Of a stretch of 64,000 nt of DNA, positions 42,585 to 49,007 are shown in pieces (the stretch's first letter is position 1; each line of letters starts with the position of its first letter). The notes under the pieces were generated by a model that was not told the origin of the DNA, did no database searches, and worked only from the letters and a program-made list of their open reading frames with translations. This DNA comes from Amycolatopsis roodepoortensis (GTDB taxonomy: Bacteria > Actinomycetota > Actinomycetes > Mycobacteriales > Pseudonocardiaceae): NCBI RefSeq assembly GCF_014873915.1, contig NZ_JADBEJ010000005.1, positions 2,666,001 through 2,730,000 on the forward strand. The letters are read 5' to 3'. Made by a program: the position numbers and the translations under genes.

Positions 42585-43091
42585 TTAGCCGGCGAGCGGC
42601 GATTCGTCGGCGGATTGCTGGTCGTGGCGACGCCGGTCGCGACGATCTGCGAGTGCGCCGGTCTGCTCGATCTCCGCGACGGCACTCAACACGCGTACGT
42701 GGAAGAGGCCGTGCGCGGTCTCCGTGTCGAGGGCGGGATCAGTGGCCGAGACGACCCGCACGCCTCGGGACGTTAACTCGTCGAGCACGAAGGCGAGGTG
42801 CTGTGTCTTGCGGGAAAGGCTGTACAGGTGGTTGACGACGAGCACGTCGATGACTCCGGATCGGGCTGCCGCCAATACCCGTTGCAGCCCAGGACGCTTC
42901 AGCGTGCCGCCTGATGCGTAGTCGCTGCTGCGGAGAGCGATGTGCCAACCGGGTTGGGACGCGACGTAGGTCTGCAGGTGGTCGCTTTCGCGGAGGGTGG
43001 GCCACCGCTGGTAGAGGCCGACGCGTACCGGCCGTCGAGCCCGTGGGTGTGCGGCTCGGCGGCTGCGGGGATCGCAAGTGGCAGGCGGCAT
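42585..43091 (-). CDS. Resolvase-like domain protein lacking the catalytic serine
   Basis: 168 residues from ATG 43091 (AAGGAAGG upstream). It is a single resolvase-type catalytic fold: VRVGLYQRWPTLRESDHLQTYV, IDVLVVNHLYSLSRKTQHLAFVLDELTSRGVRVVSATDPALDTETAHGLFHVRVLSAVAEIEQ. The Arg residues and the late GV-S-T-DT-T-G pattern of serine recombinases are kept, but the Y-x-R-x-S motif reads YQRWP, so the nucleophile position is Pro. There is no DNA-binding domain. Many ICEs carry such short recombinase-family proteins; function unknown. The open frame extends upstream to 43949, but this is not supported. Confidence 0.7.
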   Translation of the reverse strand: MPPATCDPRSRRAAHPRARRPVRVGLYQRWPTLRESDHLQTYVASQPGWHIALRSSDYASGGTLKRPGLQRVLAAARSGVIDVLVVNHLYSLSRKTQHLAFVLDELTSRGVRVVSATDPALDTETAHGLFHVRVLSAVAEIEQTGALADRRDRRRHDQQSADESPLAG

Positions 43092-43170
43092 TGTGGTGAA
43101 CCTTCCTTTCGAGTCATTGGCGAGCGGCTTCGATCCGCTGGGTTCGTTGCGCAAGCGCGAACGCGCGACG

Positions 43171-43491
43171 TCATGCCGCGTCGCGGCAGTGATCGGGGTG
43201 GCTGGCGTCCGCGGTGCCTGGCTCGGCGGGCAGCGTTTGCTCGCTGGCTTCGGTCTGCGCCAGGTCTGCCGCGAGGCTGGCGACCACCCGCGCGAGCTTG
43301 CGCATGTCGGGGGGATCGCGGCGAACGCCGCGCACCACCACGTTGCGCACAGCTCTGCTCGCGCCAACGCGCCGTCGGGGTTGCCTGCTCGGCGCGCTGA
43401 CGGGGCTTCCCTGCTGCTCTTGGTCGGCCGGAGCAGGAACGTCGGCGCAGTTGTTGTCGGCCTGATCGGGGTTGCGAGGTTGAGCGCACAT
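43171..43491 (-). CDS. Small ICE-associated hypothetical protein
   Basis: 106 residues from ATG 43491 (GAAGGGGGC upstream). The N-terminal half is low-complexity. The C-terminal half has a conserved-looking block RNVVVRGVRRDPPDMRKLARVVASLAADLAQTEAS, similar to small proteins often found beside recombinase genes in actinomycete elements. It lies 79 bp upstream of the resolvase-like gene, in the same direction, and probably shares its transcript. No function can be given. Confidence 0.55.
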   Translation of the reverse strand: MCAQPRNPDQADNNCADVPAPADQEQQGSPVSAPSRQPRRRVGASRAVRNVVVRGVRRDPPDMRKLARVVASLAADLAQTEASEQTLPAEPGTADASHPDHCRDAA

Positions 43492-44136
43492 GAGCGCCCC
43501 CTTCGTGCCCGTGAGGCCCGCGGCTGGCGGAGGTTCACGGGGCTGCTGGTCGGCGACAGGAACCGTCGACACAGCGGGCACTCCCAGCTGCCGACACCTG
43601 CGGTCGCCGATCCGCGCGAAGCGGGTTTCGCGGCGATGCGGGCACGCACCATGACGTGCGTTAAATGAGCTGGGACCGCCAAAGCTGTCACGACCAACGG
43701 GCCTCTGCTCCCCGCATGCGTCCGTGTGGGGCCGGCGCTCGTGGCCGTGCTGGACTCTTGCCGTTCGGTAGGACTGTGTGCCTTGCCGAACTGGTGCTGG
43801 GTCACCTCGTCAGCTCGGGGTGGGCGGTCGACGCGAGTCCAGAAGAGCGCTACCGGCGCTGACCGCGAACCGCGGCGCGTCGGCATGGCGATGAACGTGA
43901 TGGGTGCCGAAGCACCTCCTCTCTGTTGAACCGGGGACAGATGCGCCATTCAATTAAGGTAACACCTGAATAGATCTAGTACAGCCTGTGTATCTCAAGT
44001 TCTATCTGTTCGTGGGTGTGTGTCTGCTAAACACGCCGAACGTGCGGCGGCCAGCTTCGGTCGCCGTCGGGGACACTGAGAGTCGGTTGGCGACGGCGCG
44101 AAGCGCCTCGGAGCGACGAACACGGGACGGCAGCGG
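43492..44136. promoter_or_regulatory. Intergenic region between recombinase genes and the Cro/CI regulator
   Basis: 645 bp without a convincing gene, although a long minus-strand frame crosses it. The stretch 43950-44035 is unusually AT-rich for this DNA (CAATTAAGGTAACACCTGAA, ATAGATCTAGTACAG, GTGTATCTCAAGTTCTATC) and probably holds divergent promoters for the recombinase genes (leftward) and the regulator (rightward). No clear operator repeats are seen. Confidence 0.4.
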
Positions 44137-44415
44137 GTGCAGATCGAGTGGCGGCTGCGGAAGGTCATGGCCTCCCGCGACGTCTGGACCGCGACCCAGT
44201 TGCGCGAAATCCTCATCCAGCGCGCCGGGTTCGAACTGTCTCTCCAGTCGGTTGACGTGCTGATCAAGAAGCAGCCGGTCCAGGTGAAAGTGGCGACCTT
44301 GCAGGCGCTGTGCACGACGCTGCGGTGCACGCCCAACGAGCTGTTCGGAATCGACACTCCACGCGATGTCTCGCTCGTCGAACCGGACACCACGGAGTCC
44401 CGCGGCGAGCAGTGA
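44137..44415 (+). CDS. Cro/CI-type (XRE) transcriptional regulator
   Basis: 92 residues from GTG 44137 (an in-frame ATG at 44167 is the alternative). The HTH reads WTATQLREILIQRAGFELSLQSVDVLIKKQPVQVKVATLQALCTTLRCTPNELFGID, the Cro/CI pattern with the canonical DLF-like ending (ELFGID). Such proteins control element maintenance or transfer. It is the only plus-strand gene between the recombinase block and the transfer operon, and it converges on the DpdA-like gene with a 29-bp gap. Confidence 0.8.
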   Translation: MQIEWRLRKVMASRDVWTATQLREILIQRAGFELSLQSVDVLIKKQPVQVKVATLQALCTTLRCTPNELFGIDTPRDVSLVEPDTTESRGEQ

Positions 44416-44444
44416 GCCCGCGGCGGCGAACGCGGCGACGGCCA

Positions 44445-45233
44445 TCACGCGGCCCTCCCCAATACCTGCGGGGACACGGTGTCCGCAGACAGCCCTGCCG
44501 AACCCAGCGTGGTTCGGATCTGCCGATACCAGCTGAGCGCGAAGCGCAGACAGTTCGACTCGGTGCGATGGCTCGGACCGCATCCGGATACGTATCGACC
44601 GCGCATGCTCCAGGACATCGAGTCCGAACTGGCGAGAGCTTCGGCGTACCGGTTGAGGCCGGTGATCTTGATGCCGAAACCGTGGAGGTTCAACTCGCGC
44701 GTGGCGAAGGCGCGCATGATGCGCTCCACGTCGGCGCTGCTCTGGCGCCGGCACACCGTGCCGATCCCGACGAGCGGCTCGGCGGCCAGATCGATCCCGG
44801 CCTGCTCGTAGAAGTCGGCGCAGCGTTCGTAGTCCGACAGAGTCCAGCCTTGCAGCGTCGGCACCCAAGGGAGCTCAGGCGCGAGTTCCCGCAGGCGGAC
44901 GAGGTTGCGCACGGTCCGCCGTTGATGCTCGCGGATCGTCAAGCCGGTGCGTTTCAGGATGCGCTGTTCGCACATCCAGTCCTGCGGCGCCGCCCAGGCG
45001 AGGTTGCCGATCTCGTCGGCGTAGCGCCGGACCGTCTGGACGTAATCCTTCTCGTCGATCTGCCAGCGTCCGTGAAGCTGCAGCTCTGTGAAGCCGCCGG
45101 AGTCGAGCGCCCATTCCGTGATGGCGCGGGGCAGGGTGCGGCGGTGGCCGAGCCGCCGGTGCGACACCAGCAGCGGGATGTCGGGCACGCGGGTCAGCCA
45201 GATGGGTTGGTGGACGCCGAGGTAGAACCTCAC
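44445..45233 (-). CDS. DpdA-like deazaguanine transglycosylase (DUF7221, TGT superfamily)
   Basis: 262 residues from GTG 45233, overlapping the transporter gene by 4 bp. It begins FYLGVHQPIWLTR. The TGT-type active-site block is WALDSGGFTELQLHGRW (DSGGF is the substrate-binding/catalytic Asp motif of tRNA-guanine transglycosylases). Further family blocks are NLAWAAPQDWMCEQ, WVPTLQGWTLSDYERC, EPLVGIGTVCRRQ, LHGFGIKITGL and SSDSMSWSMRGR (probable nucleophile Asp). DpdA enzymes swap guanine in DNA for preQ0-type 7-deazaguanines. The C-terminal Cys/His cluster (SGCGPSH...NCLRF) is partly kept. Last gene of a five-gene coupled operon. DNA rather than tRNA as substrate is inference. Confidence 0.75.
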   Translation of the reverse strand: MRFYLGVHQPIWLTRVPDIPLLVSHRRLGHRRTLPRAITEWALDSGGFTELQLHGRWQIDEKDYVQTVRRYADEIGNLAWAAPQDWMCEQRILKRTGLTIREHQRRTVRNLVRLRELAPELPWVPTLQGWTLSDYERCADFYEQAGIDLAAEPLVGIGTVCRRQSSADVERIMRAFATRELNLHGFGIKITGLNRYAEALASSDSMSWSMRGRYVSGCGPSHRTESNCLRFALSWYRQIRTTLGSAGLSADTVSPQVLGRAA

Positions 45234-45751
45234 GCTGGCATCGCCCTCCGGCGAGCGCGGACACCAGCAAGCACAGCGACCGCCAGGGCCGTGGTGGTGG
45301 TCTTCCCGACGAGTTGGCCGGTGAGGTAGGTCAGCGAGCCGAAGGCCAGCGGCAGGAACAGCAGGCTGTCGACGAGCAGTCCAACCGTGTTCGACGCACT
45401 CACGGCGGCGAGGTGACTCCAGTCGCGCAGCGGGGTGTAGATGGCGAGGTCGACAAGTTCGGAGACGGCGAAGGCCGCCGCGCTGGCGAGCGCGATGCGC
45501 GGCTCGGCGACCAGTCCGGACAACGCCGCGCCGAGGGCGATCGCGAGCAGCGTTGTCCGGGTGCCGACAGCGTCCTGCAAGAGGTCCCGGACGGTGAATG
45601 CGAGCCCGGCGAAGAACGCGCCTGCGGGAACGTGCAGGCCCGCGATAGCGACCGCTGGCCAGAGTGAGGTGGCCCAGTTCGCGCCGGCGATCGTCGCCGC
45701 GTACCCGGCGAACAGGACCACGGCGGCGACGGTCCACCGGCGGATGTTCAT
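45230..45751 (-). CDS. VUT/YhhQ-family transporter, probable queuosine-precursor (deazaguanine) importer
   Basis: 173 residues with about five to six membrane segments. Family landmarks are AGLAFTVRDLLQDAVG, ALGAALSGLV, LASAAAFAVSELVDLAIYTPLRDWS, and ASNTVGLLVDSLLFLPLAFGSL, which match the Vut_1/YhhQ family, known for uptake of queuosine precursors such as preQ0/preQ1. It overlaps both neighbours by 4 bp, and the next gene is a TGT-superfamily transglycosylase that would use exactly such a base. The pair makes biochemical sense: import plus insertion, with no synthesis genes. Confidence 0.8.
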   Translation of the reverse strand: MNIRRWTVAAVVLFAGYAATIAGANWATSLWPAVAIAGLHVPAGAFFAGLAFTVRDLLQDAVGTRTTLLAIALGAALSGLVAEPRIALASAAAFAVSELVDLAIYTPLRDWSHLAAVSASNTVGLLVDSLLFLPLAFGSLTYLTGQLVGKTTTTALAVAVLAGVRARRRAMPA

Positions 45752-46542
45752 GCCGCGCTCGGCGGGGAGTCGGCCGGGTCTGTCGCACTGGGCGGGAGTT
45801 CAGTGGGGCCGGGCTGGGCGCGGTGGAAGGTGCGCTCGTCGACGAGTGGCTCGTGCACCTTTGGCGCCGAGGTGACCCACTGCTCGATGGGTGCCGGGCG
45901 GCCGGCGATGGTGCGGGCCCAGACCTGGCGGCCGGTGTACTTGACGTTGGTGACGATCCGCCGGACGGCCTTGGGGGTCCACCGCCCGTTGGGCACCGGG
46001 GCTGCGTACTGGCTCGGGTCGCTGTTGAGTCGTGCGGCGATGACGGCGAACGTCAGGCCGTGGTCGGCCCGCCAGATGAAGATCTGCTTGACGGCGGCGG
46101 CGGTCTGCCAGTCTGGGACGAGGACCGCCCGCAGTTTGCTGTGTCCGCTGGGGTCGGTGACCCGGATGCGCAGGGCGCGGTAGCCGTAGGGCGGGGGCCC
46201 GATCTGGTAGCCGGCGCGGACGAGTTCGACCATCGCCTGGCGGGCGCGTCGGGTGGTCTCGGCGTGGTGCGCGGCGGGCGCGGCCCACTGGATGTGGTTG
46301 CCGCGGGCGTCGACCAATTCGCTGTTACTGGTCGGGTCGTCCGCACCTGCTTCGGTGTCGACGGCGGAGGTATCCGACTGCCTTGTCCACAGGTTTGTCC
46401 ACAGGTGGGACCACCAGGGTGGACGCGTCTCGGGCACAGGTGTGCCGGTGCACTGGTGGCGGGCGGCGGCGCGAAGTGCAGCGCGCTTGCCGCGGAACTC
46501 GGGATGCCAGCCGCATTCACGGCAGTACAGGCGCGTCGTCAT
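45748..46542 (-). CDS. Recombinase DNA-binding-domain protein with N-terminal zinc knuckle, no catalytic domain
   Basis: 264 residues from ATG 46542, overlapping the methyltransferase gene by 4 bp. An N-terminal C-x2-C...C element (LYCRECGWHPEFRGKRAALRAAARHQC) precedes a linker. Residues about 95-225 match the 'Recombinase' domain of large serine recombinases (RAGYQIGPPPYGYRAL, TAAAVKQIFIWRADHGLTFAVIAARLNSD, RWTPKAVRRIVTNVKYTGRQVWAR). The resolvase catalytic domain is absent. It is inside the modification operon and not next to the integrase, so it is likely a DNA-binding or targeting subunit and not an integrase remnant. Confidence 0.72.
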   Translation of the reverse strand: MTTRLYCRECGWHPEFRGKRAALRAAARHQCTGTPVPETRPPWWSHLWTNLWTRQSDTSAVDTEAGADDPTSNSELVDARGNHIQWAAPAAHHAETTRRARQAMVELVRAGYQIGPPPYGYRALRIRVTDPSGHSKLRAVLVPDWQTAAAVKQIFIWRADHGLTFAVIAARLNSDPSQYAAPVPNGRWTPKAVRRIVTNVKYTGRQVWARTIAGRPAPIEQWVTSAPKVHEPLVDERTFHRAQPGPTELPPSATDPADSPPSAA

Positions 46543-47480
46543 GCTGCTCGTCCCCAGCCGGGGTAGGTGACGCGGTTGACGGCGGGCCGGATCACCTCGT
46601 CCTCGGTCGGCCACGGGATGCCGACTGCCGCGGCGGCGGCGAGTTCGGCGTCGTGGGCGAGCTGGAAGACAAGCACTTCGTGGTGCGCGGAGAGCGCGGT
46701 CGGCGCGCCGGCAGCGAGTGCTCGGGCGGCAGCGCGGCGTTCGGCAAGCGAAGCGCGGGTGACCAGCCGGCTGCCGCGCAGTCCGGCGGTCAGTGCGATG
46801 CACCGCTCGACCGGTGCCAGCCCGGCCGAAGTTCCGGCGGCGAGCACCGGTGTGGCCAGGTCGACCAGCGAGCCGTCCGGACACCGGAGGGGCCGCGCGA
46901 CGACGGCGACGTGTCCGCCGGATCGCAGCAGCGGCTCGCAGTAGAGCAGTGTTGTGGCAAGGTCGGCGAGGGCGGACTCGACCGGGTCGCGGCCCGGACC
47001 GGTCGCGCGGTCAGGCGCGGTGCGCAAGCTGGTCAGGATGAGTCCGACTCGTCCGATCAACCCTGCGGCCCGGATGGTCGCGAGCACCTTGGGGCGGGCG
47101 TCGAGGACCGAGCCGTCGCGCCACGCGCCTGTGGTCTTGGCGGCGGTGACGTTGGCGCGAGCGAGCGTCCACCACTGGGTGCGGGCGGTCAGTCCGAGCG
47201 CGCGACGGTCGGCGCGCAGCGCCTCGGTCAGCACGGTGCCGGCCCCGCAATCCGGGTCGAGAACGAGGTCGCCGGGACGGGTGTAGGTGGCGATCGCATG
47301 GGCGGCGACGGCGGGTGGAATCCGCTCGGTGTCGGTCTCGGTGCCGGGCACACAGCCGGTGTCGCGCAGCTGCGCGAGAGTGTCGCGCTGCCCGGTCGGC
47401 CAGACCGATAGGGACGGCATTGAGGGCTCCTCCCCCGGTGGCAGGGGGAGTGGCCAGGGCGACGTGGGACGGTCAGCCAT
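46539..47480 (-). CDS. SAM-dependent DNA methyltransferase-like protein
   Basis: 313 residues from ATG 47480 (GGGGAGGAG upstream, 8-bp overlap with the previous gene). An internal ATG at 47420, also with a GGGGGAGGAG site, would give 293. The fold starts SVWPTGQRD, with motif I DLVLDPDCGAGTVLTEALRADRRALGL, as in DNA N4/N6 methyltransferases that read DPFxGSGT. The catalytic D/N-P-P-Y motif is not evident (LILTSLR at its place), so activity is doubtful. Late strands SGGHVAVVARPLR and HHEVLVFQL fit the family. Second gene of the operon. Confidence 0.65.
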   Translation of the reverse strand: MADRPTSPWPLPLPPGEEPSMPSLSVWPTGQRDTLAQLRDTGCVPGTETDTERIPPAVAAHAIATYTRPGDLVLDPDCGAGTVLTEALRADRRALGLTARTQWWTLARANVTAAKTTGAWRDGSVLDARPKVLATIRAAGLIGRVGLILTSLRTAPDRATGPGRDPVESALADLATTLLYCEPLLRSGGHVAVVARPLRCPDGSLVDLATPVLAAGTSAGLAPVERCIALTAGLRGSRLVTRASLAERRAAARALAAGAPTALSAHHEVLVFQLAHDAELAAAAAVGIPWPTEDEVIRPAVNRVTYPGWGRAA

Positions 47481-48465
47481 TGGAGGTCTCCTCCCCGTCG
47501 GCGGTGTCGGTCGGGGCCGGCTGGCGGGTGAACACGAAGAGGTCGTCGTGCACCTGGATGTGCCGAGCGGGCGTCGCGAGCGGTCGTGCCGGAGCCTGGG
47601 AACGGGAGTGCGTGGCCGGGGTCGCGACGGCGAGTGCGCCGTCGCGGACGGGCACGCGCAGCAGGGCGATGCGATCGATATAGCGCAGTCCGGCATGGTG
47701 CGCGGCGCGCACGAGCGAGCTTGCGGGGTCGGTGAGCCGACCACGGGCTCGCTCACCGTGTGTGATGACGGCAAGGGTGCCGGTCGGGGTGAGCAGACCG
47801 GCCCAGTCGGCCGGACGGACCCCGTCGAGGGTGCGCGGTTCGGCCGTGGTGATGACGAGGTCGTAGCGGTCCGGACCGACGCCGGTCGCGGTCGAGTGCG
47901 GTCCGGGACGACGGTGTGCCCACGGCTCGGCGGGCTGGTCGGTGGTCGGACTGGCGGTGCGGGGTCGGGGTCCGGACTCGGCCTCGGCCGACGCGTCGCC
48001 GGAGTGTTCGCCGGCCAGGTTGGGGTGCGCGACGGCCGTCTGAGTCCGGATGCTGCGGCCGAGTCGTACCACGGTCCAGCCCGCTTCGTGTAGTCCGGCG
48101 TACGGGCCGGGCCGGGACTGGTTACGGCCCGCCGTTGGTGACCACGATGCGGGCGGCGCGAGGTAGGGCGCGGGGGCAAGCAGGAGCATTCGCTGGCCGG
48201 GCTGGGTGTAGGTGGTGACGATCTTGATGACCGCAGTCAGCAACCAGTTGGCGAGCAGCCCGGTGCCCTCACGGAGTTCGTCTTGAGCGCACGGCCAGAC
48301 GGTGCTCGGCTGGGCGGGACGAGGATGGTGCAGCGTGAGGCGCAGGGTGCGTAGGCGTGGTGTTCGCCGCCTCTGCGGTAGCGGGATCGGGACGGTCGGG
48401 GGGTCGGTCGGGCCGTGCTCCTGGGAGCCGTCTCCTGGGGAGCCGTTGCCGTGTGTCGGGGTCAT
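47473..48465 (-). CDS. Degenerate methyltransferase-like paralogue, first gene of the modification operon
   Basis: 330 residues. STVWPCAQDE, IVTTYTQPGQRMLLLAPAP and the late segment LTPTGTLAVITHGE...LRYIDRIALLRVPV follow the same order as SVWPTGQRD, IATYTRPGDLVLDPDC and the C-terminal strands of the next gene, so the two are distant paralogues. Here the SAM-binding loop is replaced by LLLAPAPY and an about 80-residue low-complexity insertion is present. It is probably non-catalytic and may pair with the downstream protein. ATG 48465 has GTCGGAGGAGACCC upstream. The 37-bp conserved element lies 43-79 bp before it. Confidence 0.55.
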   Translation of the reverse strand: MTPTHGNGSPGDGSQEHGPTDPPTVPIPLPQRRRTPRLRTLRLTLHHPRPAQPSTVWPCAQDELREGTGLLANWLLTAVIKIVTTYTQPGQRMLLLAPAPYLAPPASWSPTAGRNQSRPGPYAGLHEAGWTVVRLGRSIRTQTAVAHPNLAGEHSGDASAEAESGPRPRTASPTTDQPAEPWAHRRPGPHSTATGVGPDRYDLVITTAEPRTLDGVRPADWAGLLTPTGTLAVITHGERARGRLTDPASSLVRAAHHAGLRYIDRIALLRVPVRDGALAVATPATHSRSQAPARPLATPARHIQVHDDLFVFTRQPAPTDTADGEETSNG

Positions 48466-48507
48466 CGCGGGTCTCCTCCGACGAGGTGGGGCTGTGCGTT
48501 CTGACGC

Positions 48508-48544
48508 CCCTTAACTCTGTATTTCGACCCCGTTTTGGACACGC
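48508..48544 (-). promoter_or_regulatory. Conserved 37-bp upstream element, copy A (modification operon)
   Basis: Read toward its gene, this copy is GCGTGTCCAAAACGG, then three variable bases, CGAAAT, two variable regions around GAGTT, and AGGG. It matches copy B at 49894-49930 in about 31 of 37 positions, with the first 15 identical. The distance from its end to the start codon is 42 bp here and 45 bp at copy B, and the ribosome-site region (CAGCCC-ACCT...TCGGAGG) is also alike. It therefore looks like a duplicated control region. Confidence 0.65.
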
Positions 48545-48756
48545 CTCGCCAAACTTATTTGAGATGGCAAAGGTGCATGTTAATGGCGACTTGGCGTGAT
48601 TCGAACAGTTCTGCCAAAGCCTCGACGCTGAGCCGCTCGTTCCGTCGACCCAGGTCGGCGCCCACCGTCTTCTGGGCCACTCTGTGGTCAGATTTTTCAA
48701 GATTTTTCGGCGGTGCCAGGTTGAGCTTGAGTGCCGACTGTATCCGGGCGCAGTTC

Positions 48757-48920
48757 GGCTACTAGCGTCGTACTAGTGACCAACTATAACTGCAGTTCGT
48801 CGGCTACTAGCGTCGATCGGGTTACGCGGGCCACGAGGGCGCTTTGTTGATCTTGCTTCATGGTGTTCGTGGGATGAAATAGTAGTTCGCTAGTAGCCTC
48901 GGCGCGGTTCGCTAGTTGGC
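48757..48920. repeat. CTAG-rich inverted repeat array between the two divergent operons
   Basis: GGCTACTAGCG occurs at 48757-48767 and 48802-48812 inside a longer direct repeat (GCAGTTCG...GGCTACTAGCGTCG). Its reverse, CGCTAGTAGCC, is at 48888-48898, and a variant, CGCTAGTTGGC, at 48910-48920. Extra CTAG sites are at about 48772 and 48923. CTAG is rare in such GC-rich DNA, so this cluster is notable. Candidate roles are operator array, oriT or replication origin. The remaining part of 48466-49007 has copy A of the 37-bp element and no gene. Confidence 0.6.
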
Positions 48921-49007
48921 GCCTAGTAATGATGTGGTATTTCCGTGGTATCGGTCGTGGCTTCCTGACGTCGTTGTTGTTCACATCGACGCCGTGGGAG
49001 TCACGAC

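Noticed and set aside
42585..43949. 454-residue minus-strand open frame covering the resolvase-like gene and its upstream region
   Set aside because: Only the last 168 residues look like a protein family; the upstream part is low-complexity, overlaps the 43171-43491 gene in another frame, and a good ribosome site marks the ATG at 43091.
44445..45788. 447-residue frame that would fuse a long N-terminus to the DpdA-like protein
   Set aside because: The extension is the shadow of the VUT transporter gene, which has clear membrane segments and family motifs in the other frame.
46539..48179. 546-residue open frame starting inside the first methyltransferase-like gene
   Set aside because: The first about 230 residues are Pro/Arg/Thr-rich shadow of the overlapping 47473-48465 gene; starts with ribosome sites exist at 47480 and 47420.
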